DNA from: Pleurostoma richardsiae
Taxonomy: Eukaryota; Ascomycota; Sordariomycetes; Calosphaeriales; Pleurostomataceae
Direction: 5' to 3'
DNA: 64,000 bases
Assembly (NCBI GenBank): GCA_030052745.1
Contig: JANBVO010000077.1
Span: 1 to 64,000 of the forward strand
Shown here: one piece after another, positions 10,142-21,800 of the stretch
How positions within the stretch are numbered: position 1 is the stretch's first letter
How the letters are laid out: each line of letters begins with the position of its first letter
Position numbers and translations under genes: made by a program
Notes under the pieces: generated by a model
What the model was told of the DNA's origin: nothing
What the model saw: the letters and a program-made list of their open reading frames with translations, nothing else
Databases searched by the model: none

Positions 10142-13100
10142 CTACGAGGAGCCTTTGAGGTCGTCCACGTCCATCGAATCAGGCACTGGCGTGTCTTGTG
10201 TGTCATCAGCCATCGGCACGTCCTGGTCCTTGTCGACCCCGAGCGTGGACAGTGCCGCCTGCCGGCTGAGGATGCCCCGGTCGATCGGGTTGCCGGGGCA
10301 CGTCAGCAGCACCGGGTGCACGGCCAGCTTCTGCCCGTTGCGGTCGACGCGGGCGAAGGCCTGCGTCTGGTGCGACAGGAGCCAGCACGGGCTCATCATG
10401 ACGACGTAGTTCGCCGCCTGCAGGTTGAGCCCGGTGCTCGCGAGGCGGACGGTCGACACGAGGACGTTGGTCGACCCGACGCGCGCCTCCGAGAACTTCT
10501 TCACTATGTGGTTTCGCTTGTCGGCACGAACACCCTCGTGCAGGAACTCGACCCGCAGGTCCCGGTGCCGGTGCTTGGTTTCCTGGAGCCAGAGCAGGAA
10601 CGCGTACGTGAAAGCGGCCTCGGCGGGGATCTCGCTGAAGACCAACATCTTCTTGCGGTACGAGCGACCGTCGAGCAGCTCGCGGTCGTTGCGCGCCTGG
10701 ATGATGACGTTTTCTAGCTCCGCGGCCTTGGCGCTGTCCTGGATGATACGGGGAAGCAGTCCCCAGTAAGGGCTCTCCTTGAAGTTTTGCATGTACTGGG
10801 TGATGGCCTCGCTGCGGAGGGAGGCATCGACGCCCTCCTCGCGCAGGAAAGGCGCGAGGGCAGGGAACGTGGCGGTGAGGCGGACCTTGACGATGTGCGC
10901 GTTGTGCTTCTCCCTCTCCACCACGGTGTCCTCGTCCTGGCCCAGCCGCGGCGCCTCGGCCTGGATGTGCTTCCGAGCGGACTCGGCCAGCTCTGTGATG
11001 TCGTCGAGATACTGGGCAGGGATGTCGCACTCGACCACGCGCGGGGGCACCGGCTCGCGGCCGCTGACAGGGACGCCTGCGATGCGGGAGTGGAACAGAC
11101 GCCGGGTCATGACCTGGGTCATGATCTTGCGCCAGTCCTTGCAGAAGTACTGCCGGTCCGCGCTCTTTTTGCTGTGATCGGCGTCAGTGGCGGGGCGCTG
11201 CGTCAGGCGGTAGAAGGCATGCGCGAGGCCGCGGACGGTCTGAGCGCGGGCGCAGAACATGGGGCTCGCCTTGGTGCTCCATGATTGCCGCTCGAGGAGC
11301 GCCAGGGGGTGCAGCGCGTCTCCTGGTCCCTTCCCGAAGGGCGTCCCCGTGCAGAAGAGGGTGAAAAATGGCTTTCCTGGGGAGGGGGTGATGTGGGACT
11401 TGAGCTTGGTGAGCATGCGGATGACCGGCGTCTGGCTCGTCGTGTATTCGTGGCATTCGTCGAGGCAGACGTAGCCCGGCAGCAGACAGGTCACCCGCTC
11501 CTGCTTGGACCCGGTTCGGCCGCCGCCCAGCGGCGCATTGATGTCCCTGCTGAAGTCTTTCTCCAGGTTGCGCATCCCGGCGCTGCTGTAGATGAGGACG
11601 ACGTGGTCGACGCCCTTCCTCGGCGTCAGCAGAATCGTCGACGTCTTCTCGCCGTCCGCCACCCCCTGGTCCTCGACGCGCACGGCGCTCGACAGCTTAG
11701 ACTTCTCCAACAGGGTGATCCTCCGCTTGGAGGTCGCGTGCTGAAGGTACGCCTTGAAGGGCCCGCCGAGGAAGTCCTCCGCCATCTGCAACGCCTGCTC
11801 GACGTTCGCCGGCAGGGTGACGACGAGGTTCGGCCCGTATGCCATGTTGTCTGCCAACGACTTCGCCAGCCGGCCCTTGCAGTAGCAGTCGATGCCCCAC
11901 TGCGTGGATGCCTTGGGGCAGGGGCCGGGGGCCGCGTCGAAGATGTGGCCCGCCTCGCCGTTCTTCACCGAGTCGCGCGATTGACGCAGGAGATACCGCA
12001 GGACGATCTGCCCGTAGTACGTCCATGTTTTGCCCATCCCCGGCTCGTCGGCTAGGAATGCACCGGGGCAGTCGTTGAGGGTCGGAAGGAGACTCAGGAC
12101 GGCGCCGAAGATCTGCGCGTGTGTCAGCGTCTTCTTTGTGTGCTTCAGCCTCTTTCCTTTCTTCCACTCCTCTCCGGCGGGGTTGAACAGGAGGAACTCG
12201 CAGATCATGTCGAATTTGGCCCTGGCGATGTCGTCAAGAGTGTTGAGCACGTCGCTGGAGCTGAGCAGCACCTCTTCGTCGATCGCGGCGTCCCCTACGT
12301 CTTCCTGCTTCTTGGGCTCCGCAGGTTCCGCAGGCTGTACCGGCCCCTCTGGCTGCTTGCCCTTATTGACCGGCTTTTTGTCTCGCTTCTCGCGAGCAGG
12401 GGCTCTGGTAGCAACTTGCCGCCAGATCGGAAGGCGCGGAGGGAAGGGTCTTGACGTAGGCCTCTCGGCTCGGTACGGTGACGAAGGCCTGCGCACTGGA
12501 GGGCTTGGGCTTCTCCCGGCGAGCAAAGGTTGGGTAGGAGCAGGCTCGGCTTGTGAGGTTGGCAGCTTTGGGGACGGGGGCACGCTTCGAGCAGTTGGCA
12601 TGAAAGTGCTGTATGTTCCGGTGCCGAACAACTCCTTGATCCGCAAGGAGAGCTCCCTTGCCGCACTTGTAGCTTGGAGATTTTTCTCACCCGGGTTCAG
12701 GATAAAGGGAGGCGGCGAGGAATCTGGCGGGCTACCACTGCGCATGGTCACGTCCTTTATACTCACCTGTCTGCTCCGCCCTGCGCGTGGGTCGCTGGAG
12801 GGCGGTGACAGCGACTGCATCCTGGTGTCCCCATCGGAATCCGCGTTGCGGCCGGCTGATGGGTCGCTCTCACGCTCCACGCCAGGGAGGGGGCTCGTAT
12901 AGACAGAAGGCACGGCGATCCTGGCGGGATCAGGGTCTGGCAAGTGCTCGCGCAGGACCATCAGGAGGACTGTCGGCATGCGTCCCGCTCCCAACCGGTC
13001 AGTGTCAGACACCTGCTCGATCAGGGACCAGAGGTCGTCCGACGAGTCAATCCTGATGAACCGCGGCGGGACGCCGGGACACCAGCCGAGAATTCGGCCA

Positions 13101-13351
13101 TTGTCAGGGGTGAGATTGTTCCTCTCTAGACACCTGTGCAGCGCCTCCATCGAGATGTTCTCCCGAGTGATATCGTGAATTGGAGCTCTTAGGAACTCCA
13201 CAATCGACACTGAGACGACGCGGCCGCAGCGGTAGCCCAGCTCATCTGGACTCCAGATGTTGAATACGAAGTTCCGCAAGGTGTGCTTCTGCGGGTCTGG
13301 CAGGGGAAATGGTGCCAGAAGGCCGTCCTTGGACGTGCCTTGATGCGACAT
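10142..13351 (-). CDS. SNF2-like helicase-fold ATPase, orphan type (1069 aa), single exon
   Basis: This is a single 1069-aa frame starting with a true ATG. Helicase superfamily 2 motifs occur in order: motif I DEPGMGKT (about residue 435), motif II DECHE (about 632), motif III TGTP (about 680), and in the second RecA lobe the motif V-like ASTGLNL and motif VI QAFARVDRNGQ (about 1000). This layout is that of SNF2-type DNA translocases, with DECHE instead of the usual DEAH/DEGH. Residues about 1-130 form a compact non-repetitive region of unknown fold. Residues about 150-350 are disordered and Pro/Ser-rich, with a basic stretch. There is no bromodomain, chromodomain, RING or HIRAN domain that I can see. 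The C-terminus is acidic. I infer a nuclear DNA-dependent ATPase. It is not one of the standard remodellers (Swi2/Snf2, ISWI, CHD, INO80) and looks like a lineage-specific accessory gene; its partners are unknown. Confidence 0.88.
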   Translation of the reverse strand: MSHQGTSKDGLLAPFPLPDPQKHTLRNFVFNIWSPDELGYRCGRVVSVSIVEFLRAPIHDITRENISMEALHRCLERNNLTPDNGRILGWCPGVPPRFIRIDSSDDLWSLIEQVSDTDRLGAGRMPTVLLMVLREHLPDPDPARIAVPSVYTSPLPGVERESDPSAGRNADSDGDTRMQSLSPPSSDPRAGRSRQVSIKDVTMRSGSPPDSSPPPFILNPGEKNLQATSAARELSLRIKELFGTGTYSTFMPTARSVPPSPKLPTSQAEPAPTQPLLAGRSPSPPVRRPSSPYRAERPTSRPFPPRLPIWRQVATRAPAREKRDKKPVNKGKQPEGPVQPAEPAEPKKQEDVGDAAIDEEVLLSSSDVLNTLDDIARAKFDMICEFLLFNPAGEEWKKGKRLKHTKKTLTHAQIFGAVLSLLPTLNDCPGAFLADEPGMGKTWTYYGQIVLRYLLRQSRDSVKNGEAGHIFDAAPGPCPKASTQWGIDCYCKGRLAKSLADNMAYGPNLVVTLPANVEQALQMAEDFLGGPFKAYLQHATSKRRITLLEKSKLSSAVRVEDQGVADGEKTSTILLTPRKGVDHVVLIYSSAGMRNLEKDFSRDINAPLGGGRTGSKQERVTCLLPGYVCLDECHEYTTSQTPVIRMLTKLKSHITPSPGKPFFTLFCTGTPFGKGPGDALHPLALLERQSWSTKASPMFCARAQTVRGLAHAFYRLTQRPATDADHSKKSADRQYFCKDWRKIMTQVMTRRLFHSRIAGVPVSGREPVPPRVVECDIPAQYLDDITELAESARKHIQAEAPRLGQDEDTVVEREKHNAHIVKVRLTATFPALAPFLREEGVDASLRSEAITQYMQNFKESPYWGLLPRIIQDSAKAAELENVIIQARNDRELLDGRSYRKKMLVFSEIPAEAAFTYAFLLWLQETKHRHRDLRVEFLHEGVRADKRNHIVKKFSEARVGSTNVLVSTVRLASTGLNLQAANYVVMMSPCWLLSHQTQAFARVDRNGQKLAVHPVLLTCPGNPIDRGILSRQAALSTLGVDKDQDVPMADDTQDTPVPDSMDVDDLKGSS

Positions 13352-14424
13352 GATCAGTTCTGTAGTCAGTTCTTGCGAGGGAGGAGGTTTGGGATGGAGG
13401 TCGATTGCACTGGGACCTGCCTAGTGCTCGATTTGTGCCGACGAATGACTGTTGCTAAAGTGAGGCTCTCTTACGTTCAAACAGTGAACACTTAATGTCT
13501 CTCTAACAGAGGATGGACAACACCACGAGGATTCTGACTCCGTTTTATACCATTGAACAGCTGCTTCCACATCACGGACATCACCAGAACAAGTAGACAT
13601 CCAGACAAACAAGTCTATTGTCCTTCAGGACGTTGAAAGCGCACTCTCGCTAGCCTGCCAGATATCCTTTGGGTAACAACAAGCCATTGTCCTTGCAATA
13701 CAATCACTCAGTCAACAAGCCTGCCTGCCCCTCTCAAGCGACAAAGGAAAGCATAGAGGCCACGGCCCAGGTGAGTTCTTTGAGGACGAAGCACACCGAG
13801 TATGGCTGGCCACGCAGGAGGACGCGAGGGGGCCAAACCCTCCAGAACTAGGGGGTGGGTAAGGGTTCTACCCGGGGACGGAATTCGAGGTAAGAGATCC
13901 CCCACTCGAGATAATTACGAGTGTATACGAACAAATCCTTGCACGTTGTTCAGTAACAAGGGCAGGACGTGATCTTCCTACTCTTCCTCCAGCAGGTGTG
14001 CTGACTAATGTAATGGCTGAAAAGGGGGAAAGGATTACATTGACGGCAAAGAACAAAGCAGCAATTTCTGCGTTGCCGGAAGAAGACTGGCTTCGACTAA
14101 ATGAACATCGACATATTCCCTGGCCATTTGGATGTGAGTGGCAGGCGTTGACGTGGTACCTAGTTTCAGATGAGGGTAAGCTTTGAGAACGGAGGGTATT
14201 CAGGGGGAGCGGTATCCCGACCTGTTTGAGGAGTGACCATGGCAGTGAGTAGGCACTTTCAGTTCATGGAGACTTTATCCGAAATATAGGTGTACCGGAC
14301 TTTGGAGTTAATAGCCTCAATGGAGAACATATACACTGGACTCACTCATCGCAAAGTAGTGGCTGCCCGTCACAGTAACTCTATGTAGATAGACCTCTTC
14401 AGTTGGAGACTCTCTACCCACAGA
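13352..14424. other. Intergenic stretch, no supported gene
   Basis: This holds the promoter of the SNF2-like gene and the 3' flank of the NmrA-like gene. A 62-codon plus frame at about 13998-14186 has a protein-like composition but no family match and no clear partner exon, so I do not call it. Confidence 0.45.
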
Positions 14425-15502
14425 CTAATTCACGCCAGCAAAGTATTCAGGCTTCTTCAGAAACTCCTCCCACGTAGTCAGCTTATCCTCTTTCTCGAGG
14501 ATAGCGTGGGACTCGTCCAGGCTCTCGAAGCCATAGTATCCCCCTTCAGACAAAAGGCGCATGTTCTGCAACATCTCCTCAGCCACATAATCCGGGGCAC
14601 CAGTGCTCTTCAGCGACTGCAGATATTCTTCATGCGACAATGAGACGAACTTGGCCGTTTTGCCCGCTTCCGGGAACGTCTTCTTGAAGGTCTCGACGAC
14701 TTGGTTCGGGGTCATGTACGCGGTCGCCCCGTACACCTCCTTGCCCAGGAGCTTGTCGCGGTTCAACACGATGGCCTTGACGAATTTCCCGGTATCAGCC
14801 GTATCAAACATGGGGATTTGTGCTTCGTCGCCCGGGCAAGGAAGGTTGAGGGTCCAGGCACCATCGGTGGGCGACTTGGTGAACATCGAGCCGGGCAGAT
14901 TGGACATGAAGAAGCCGGCCATGAAAAATGTGGCCGGAATGCCGAGCTCGCGAGTATATTCCATGACCGCAGCCTTGCTGTCGAAATGGTACAGCTTATC
15001 GAGCTTGCCATTTGTCACTGTTTGTGTGGCTTAGCCCTAGTTCACTGGCCTTCGAGATGGTGGAATGTTGTCTTACATTTCTTGGGGTCCTTCACACAGC
15101 TCCAAATGAAGTGATCAACGCCGGCGTCTTTGGCAGCGTCGGCTAGGTTCTTGCCCTGCTGAGTCTCGAGCTCGACGTCGAGCTTCTCCCAGTAGTTGGT
15201 GACGCCAAACACGGCGCTCGCACCAGTCATAGCTTTGACCAGGGACTCTTTGTCATCAAGGTTGGCCTACGAGTGTGCCGGTTCAGCTTCTTGCAGCACG
15301 AGACTGTCAGAGAATCACTTACGGTGACAACCTCTGCTCCCTCACTGGCCAATTTCTTTGGGGAGTCTTTTGATGCATCACGAGTGACAGCACGTACAGC
15401 CCAATCATTCTTGAGTTTGGGATCATTGAGGAAGACCTGGACTACGGATCCGCCCTGGTTTCCAGTTGCTCCGAAAACGGTGATGAGCTTCTTGGCCGCC
15501 AT
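14425..15502 (-). CDS. NmrA-like NAD(P)-binding protein (320 aa), 3 exons
   Basis: Exons are 15502-15323, 15266-15077 and 15017-14425. The introns are 56 nt and 59 nt, with GTAAGT and GTAAGA donors; frames join to give 320 aa. The N-terminus has the Rossmann nucleotide-binding motif VFGATGNQGG (residues 9-18), the signature of NmrA-like atypical short-chain dehydrogenases. The following stretch has ALL the usual family landmarks: an acidic ANLDD turn, a FGVTNYWE segment near residue 80 and an FIWS strand after it. NmrA family members bind NAD(P) and often act as redox sensors or regulators rather than enzymes, for example NmrA on the GATA factor AreA. This protein is not NmrA itself; its target is unknown. 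Cytosolic or nuclear location is likely because no signal peptide or membrane segment is seen. Confidence 0.9.
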
Positions 15503-16965
15503 TATCGGGTCTCTAGAAGGAAGGCTTGGTGGTCCGCAAGTATATCAGAGTTGCTAGAAAGCAATTCATGTGCTGAGTCTTAGGAAGTATAGAGAGAGCT
15601 TAGAGATGATAATGAAGGCCTGATATGAAAGGAAGACGGAATAAGGATGAATGCTGCGGTTGTCAAAGTTGTAGAAGCAAGAAGATACTTATAGCCGGTC
15701 AGTAAGGGCAATATGCCGACAAGTCAGTTGGACAGGCTCCGCATGGCCCCAATTTAAATACTTGGAGGTACATGAAGTTCTCACCAGCCGCCATGTTCTC
15801 TCCGATGTGTTCGCCTGGTCCACGTGAAGAAGCTGCAGGCGCTACGAGTGGATACCACACCGGCGGGTACGCTGTGGTCGGGGTTGGCGGGAGACGTTGA
15901 AGATATCGCTGACCAATGGTCCCTGATACAACATCATGTTCTACGCCATTCACGGCCTGTGAGATTCTCGACTCGCAGTAGATAGCACGAGTCCTCGTGG
16001 AGTCGGCATCTCCAATGCCGCGATCTACAGCGCGCTAGAGTACTGTGACGGCGCGGGACGCCTCTGAACATGCCGGTAGTGAGGCGACAGTGCTGCACTT
16101 GTTCTAGGGCCCGGACGGTTGACATAACGTTATAGGTACATTGGGTACGTTGCCTAGTATGACCACCAATACTACATCGAAGACCTTCTTCGTGTCATCG
16201 ATCACTTTACCCTCCAAGAGCGAAGACGCGAGCCTGACAAACATATTGCCGTTTTAGGCACCAAGACGGACTTAAGAAATTTCCTAAATAGGAAATTGAC
16301 CGGAGCGTATGCCAGTCGGTGCAAGTGATGCTATGACAGTTGGTAATGAATGAAGCATGCAGATGGAGCCTTGCTGTGGTGCAGGAGAAGCTAGTTCCCT
16401 TCTTCAGGAAGGCCAGCGGTAAGGAAGTCAATGATTTATCAACAAGCCAAGACAATGCGGTGAGAATCAGGGGAATGGTTGTACAGAGCATCCATCCGCT
16501 TCCAGGCGAGGCAGTAGAAGATCTCACTCTGATTCCAAACGATGCCACCGCTAGTTGTGGCCTTAATGTTCAAGAACTGCTGGACTCACGTTTGAATGAC
16601 TCTCAATAAGGCTTTATAAGGATTGTGTAATCCTTTGGGAGCCCCCCAGTCGTACTCAGGATTAGTTACAGGTAAAGGAGCCCCGTTTAGTTAGGGGTAA
16701 AGGGGTTGGACACACTCAGTTGCAGAATTATCGACGTCTTTCTCAACTGCTGTTCAAACACCATCAAAAGCAGGCCGGAACTCAAGGAAACAACGACATC
16801 TCCCACGCTCCTGCACGAGGATGTGAGGTAGCTGGGCAGCAGAACCCTCCTCCTCATAGCACTCTTCAGACCTCTTCCCTGGTTTGCTGTTTCCTGTCCC
16901 ATATCTATAAACAACTACCATCAAAGGGCCACTCCAGATCTACTCTTAACAACTCACCTTCAAAC
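15503..16965. other. Intergenic stretch upstream of NmrA-like gene
   Basis: This contains the NmrA-like promoter. A minus-strand frame open from about 16036 to 15699 and another at 16207-16548 have somewhat protein-like composition and may be degraded coding remnants, given the relic next to them. Neither matches a family I recognise. Confidence 0.4.
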
Positions 16966-18340
16966 CTAATGATCAAGGACCATTCGCACACTGCCCACAG
17001 CGTCATTACACCCCGTCACAATCCGCCGCACATCGGTCTCAGACACGACCTCCTCGAATACAAAGCCCTCGTCCAGCGTCGTGACAGCGACCAACCGGCT
17101 TCGTGCGCCGAACACCACTGCTACCTTGACCGGACCGTCAACCGGGCGCCAGAAATAATTCGGGTCCCGGCCGCCACCCTCCGGTGGGCCTCGAAATGAG
17201 GACGCCATCTTGTCGTCACCGGCGACCAGCGCCGCCGAAACCCCCTATTTCGCATATTTAGTGATTGTCATCACTCAGCGTGGAAGGAAGATCGAAATCG
17301 AGTCTCCCAGAAACCTACGGTAGGCTGTCGTCTCGTTCGTCACATCCGCACGCCCCGTCACACGGCTCATTCGACATGATGATGAGCTCAGTCCTGCTAC
17401 GGAGCAATACGTTGTCACCAAGGGTCTGTGACGTATATGAAGTGCCGTCTCCTGTCGAGTTCGCAAATTGCTGGCCGCAGACAGCGACCGGATCGTCAGG
17501 TCTGGTGCGCTTTGTGAGCTGTCATCTCCTGGTCATTGATTAGGGACAACAATTACGAAGGAAGCTCGAATATGTTTGTGAGAAAGGTGACATTAGTCAA
17601 GTTTCCAGACTCAGAGTGATAGTATGCTTTTCGCGTGTAGACTCCGGACGTCTCGGCCGCGGCAGAGGGATTGCGAAACGGAATACTGTCTGAGGACAAC
17701 CGACTCGGCATGGGGTTAGAGATTGACGTGCTCGTCGGTTGAATTGTGGTAAATGCGGTGTTAGCAGGAGCTGTTGAACTCAGTGATATAGGCGTCATAA
17801 CCACAGGTTCGACGGTCAACTTGGCGCCCGTTGCTGTAGCAGTTGTTTCGGACGATGACGATCCAGCCGTCAAACCGAGGATAGTATTTGTCTGGTCCCA
17901 CCGGCGATGTTTTGGAACACGCAAGAAGTCTGACCAGCTGCCACCGCTCGTGCCATTGAGTTCATAGAAGGCAAACTGCTTGAGTATGATAGGCCCGCGC
18001 AGATGGACGGAAAGCCGTCGGGGCAGATACTGTCAGTACCTCATTTGCTTCGGCCTATTGTCATATCTTCATGTATACCGGTTCATTAAACGGCGCCATC
18101 AACCCAGAGATGAGCTTCGAAGCTTTCTTGCATTCGGTCATGTTTCCGAGGTTACGCACATCTGCGCTTATAACATCACCATAAAGGTAGGCGGCTCCCG
18201 AAGCCATGTTTGCGAAGACAACATGGTCTACTGGTTGACACCAGTCGCTCCCCTGTTCGAAAAAGCGAGTTCCAGCACACAAGTCCTCAGAGTTGTAATA
18301 GGTACTCTGGACCGTGGGCCACTAAGTGTAGAAGGACTCC
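16966..18340 (-). pseudogene. Decayed TOS1/YJL171C-like cell-wall glycoprotein gene
   Basis: Pieces in TOS1 order lie on the minus strand. The N-terminal domain (18324-18079) has the Cys-bearing DWCQPVDHVVF and the LMAPFNEP segment. It continues after a 49-nt intron-like gap (18030-18078, GTATAC to CAG) into LSVHLRGPIILKQFAFYE (from 18029), then a Ser/Thr-rich linker and the RKAYYHSESGNLTNVTFL start of the C-terminal domain, ending in a stop at 17553. Further on, in another frame at about 17340-17500, is GDGTSYTSQTLGDN then TELIIMSNEPCDGACG. A last piece at about 17166-17030 reads YFWRPVDGPVKVAVVF. The section that normally holds the Trp/Cys-rich core of the C-terminal domain is missing between about 17290 and 17209. 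Frame changes, an early stop and this deletion make a functional product unlikely. Intact relatives are secreted cell-wall proteins related to glucan remodelling. Assignment is by recognised motifs, not by alignment. Confidence 0.7.
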
Positions 18341-18871
18341 AGAAGCAAGGAGTTTCACGATACATGGAAATATGGAATGAGACGTAAAAATGTTGGTATT
18401 TGAAGTCTCTGAATGAGTCTCATTCGCCAAGTTATTAATTCTTACATATTACGAGCATCGATAAAGGACAGGGACACGGGCATTATATGGGAGATAGGAA
18501 GTTAGGCTTGAGCCTCTCGTTCCGGTAATCTGGTCTTCTACACCTGTTCGAAGACTCGTACTCCCTGCTGTTCAACTCGGCTCCGGTGTCATGCGCATAG
18601 TCGGTATGAGTGGCTAATCAAGGCTTCGTCGACGATGCTGCAGACAACTGAAAGGGAAACTAACGATGTGCCACGGTATCGACCGCACGTATGGCCATAG
18701 TGCGTGCAAAACAACCGACCTAGCATCAGACAAATTTGCTGATTATGCCTCCGATTATAGCGTCATGGCTGATGGCTCTTCGTTATATTGTACATGTATG
18801 CCACCTGGGGCATGCTCTGGCAGGATGTCTTTCCATGCCATAACTGTCTATTCAAACGTGCCGCATTTCCC
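18341..18871. other. Spacer between TOS1-like relic and RAD2 gene
   Basis: No supported gene. The relic's original first exon and signal peptide would be expected in or near this stretch, but I could not identify them. The 3' UTR of RAD2 is expected at the far end. Confidence 0.4.
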
Positions 18872-21800
18872 TTACGCCTTTGCCTTTGCCTTTTTACCTT
18901 TTCCTTTACCCCTCCCTGATTTGCGAACGCCGTCCTGTGCCGAGTCGACGCCGTCCTGCTGGTCATCAACAAACTCATCATCATCGCCACCGCCCGACGC
19001 CACCGTCCCAGCCTTGCGTTTCCTCGAGGCCCGCCCGGACGGCGCGGGACTCTCCTCTCCATCGGGAGCCGCATCCTCGGCCCCAGCCTTGGCGCGAAGC
19101 CTGCTCACAGCCTCAGCCATCCTCCTGCTCCCCTTCACGCGCTGTCTCGGAGCGAACGCCTCCTTGGCTCCGACGCCGACACTGCCCTGGAAGAACCTCG
19201 TGATGTTGCTCTGCGTGCCCTCGACGTCCCGGCGGTTCATGTCCTTGATGACCGGCACTAGTACCTCGTCCGTGCGTTCCTGACTCCAGCCGATGGTCGC
19301 CATCAGGAACCGGCGCAGGCCTTCGAGGTCCGGCACGCCCCACTGGAACGGCTCCGGGCTTTCGTCGACCTCCGGCTTTAGGTACGCCTCGTAGACAGCC
19401 GGGTTCGGGAAGCCGGGCGGCAGGAACAGCTTCTTGGCGTGCGACTTACGGAACTTGCGGCGGAAGGGCGAATCGGCGTCTGCCTCCTTAGGCCGGTTGT
19501 GTACCTGCACGTCCTGCCACCAGTCGCGGAACGCCTCGAGGCCCTTCTGGCCCGGGAACTCGGAGAGGATCTCGAGGGCCGTGACGGGGCCGATGCCCGG
19601 GAGTCCCTCGGTGTAGTCGGAGCCCAGCAGCTGGGCGATGGATATGAGCTGCTCCCTTGAGAGGGACATCTCCTTCTCGAGGTCGTTGCTCAGATAGCAC
19701 TCGACGAACTTGTTGCCGTTGAACATATTCTTGTAGACCCTCGTCCCGCCGAACAGAAAGGTGTCCGAGTCGTCGGTGACGATCCCGTCTACGAGACTCA
19801 GCTGCACCAGTTCCGAGCACTGGGCTTCGGCCTCCATCGGCGCGGTGATGTAGGGGATGCCAAACAGCCGCAGGAGAGATTGACATTCCGCGACCATGAC
19901 CTGCGTCACCTCGTCCGCGTCACGCCTATCCTTCTTTTGCTGGGTCCTGAGAGCGCGCAGCTCACGCTCGTAGTCTTCCTGGTTCAGGTGCTGCGGCTTG
20001 TGGTTCAGCTCGCTGGCAAACCTGGCATGCTCCTCAGCCTCCTCGGCCATCTGCGCGAGGAGCGCCTCTTCTTCCGGGTCACTAAACTCGTCATACTCTC
20101 CTTCCGCGAAGGGATCGTCGTCGGGAGGGAGTTCAGCAAGTCCTTCGTGTCGCTCTTGCTGAGCAATAGGCGGAGTCGGAGGTGACACATCCTCAAACGT
20201 CACCTCCTCGAAGTCGAGTTCTTCGGACTGCTTCGGCGCGTTGTCTGCAGAAGCGACGTGGTCCGCCGGACGTGCCACGTCTGGGACTGCGACATCTTCG
20301 AACTCAACGTCCGGCGAAGGCGACCGAGGAGCCACATGCACTTCTGGAGTGGGCAGTTCGACATCCGCCTCTGGGGCAACGCCATGCTCAAGGTCCTGAA
20401 GTGTGGCTGGTGCCTCACTGCCCGCTTGTGATGCCTGTGTTACTGTGACATCCTCGGGGACTCTCGCCGCCCGTACGGGTAGCGCCTCTTGTGGTGACTT
20501 CCTTCCCTCCCCTTCAGGTACTGAAGGCTTGACCGGCTTCGGCGGTGGTGCTTCTACTATTTCAACGTCAGTTCCCTCATCGTCCGAAGACTCGATCTCA
20601 ACAACAGCATCTCGTAATCGCCGCATCCGCAGCCGCTCTTCCTCAAGCGCCAGCTCTCGATCCTCCTCATTGACTTCAGTCTCGACCCGCTGTTGCTCCT
20701 TCACAGAGTCTCTAATGTCTTTGTCGTGGTCGATCATCCAGGGAGGCAGTGGCTTGGGCGCGTCATCAGCGGCCGGTTCTTTCTCAAAACCTCCTTCTGC
20801 TTCTTCTCCCTCAGGCTCGGCCTCGAAGCCACCAGCCTCCTTGCTGCTTTCTTGCTTCTTAGCCCCCGCTGCAGGTTTTTTCTCGAAGATTGAAGTCCTC
20901 CAGTCAAGCTTCTCAAACGGAAGAGGCCCATGAAAGGCGTTCTTCACATTCGGCTTAATAGGGGCGGCGGGCTTAGGGGCCACCTTCTGCTTCTTCTTCC
21001 GGTTCGCAGCCAAGACGGCCTGAATGTCCATATCGCTGTCACTGCTGGCGTCGCTCTCGCGCCTGCGAGGGACAGCGGCAGTTGCTCTGTTGTTGACGAT
21101 ATGCGCAACCATGCGGCCGCTTGAAGACACTATTGGCCGCGGTGCTGCAACCGCCTTTTGCGTCCACTGCGGAACAGGGACGTCTTCAAAGTCTTCATCT
21201 TCATCTTCCACCTCTTCCGTTTGAGCCCCCACACCATGCTGGCTCTGTAACGACATTGCAATCGCTCGGTTCAGGTCTTCGTCCTCATCGGCGAGAAGAG
21301 GATCCTGGGGGCCTTGATCTCCAAAGAGGTCATCTTTGGGTGCTGCGTCGTCAACGAATAGCGAGTCTCCGGCTTCTTCAGCTTCTTCTTCGACATCGAT
21401 ATCCAGCGACTGCGCTCTGTTGTAGGCTGCATGTGTCCGGTTTCCATTTGGCCGCGGTAACCTATTTAGACCCTCGATCGGGACGTCCTCAAAGTCGTCG
21501 TCGTCGTCTTCCCATTCATCTCCCTCGTCCTTTGTTTGGTATTGAAACTGCAAGGCATCGATATCGATAGGCTTTTCATATGTCCCTCGGTCCTTCTCTT
21601 TGCTCACGACACCCAGGGCCCAGCCACCCTCAGCACCCTCGTTCTTAACCAAAATATACTCCCGGTCCTTCTCACCAGCAACACGGCCGCCACCGTTGAT
21701 AGTGAGATCCAGCCCGGTCATCTTCAGCTCGGCCATGAGCCGCTGCGTGAGGTGGTTCCGCTCCTTCACCCTCTCGACCTGGAACCGCGAGAACTCCATC

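Noticed and set aside
13998-14186. A 62-codon plus-strand frame with protein-like composition (ITLTAKNKAAISALPEEDW)
   Set aside because: No family match and no convincing upstream exon; could be a gene fragment but the evidence is too thin.
15699-16036. Minus-strand open stretch next to the NmrA-like promoter with plausible codon use
   Set aside because: Open length is not unusual for this base composition and no family was recognised; a remnant is possible.
16207-16548. A 113-codon minus-strand frame with hydrophobic segments
   Set aside because: Two frames over the same bases look equally protein-like, and no splice partners were found.
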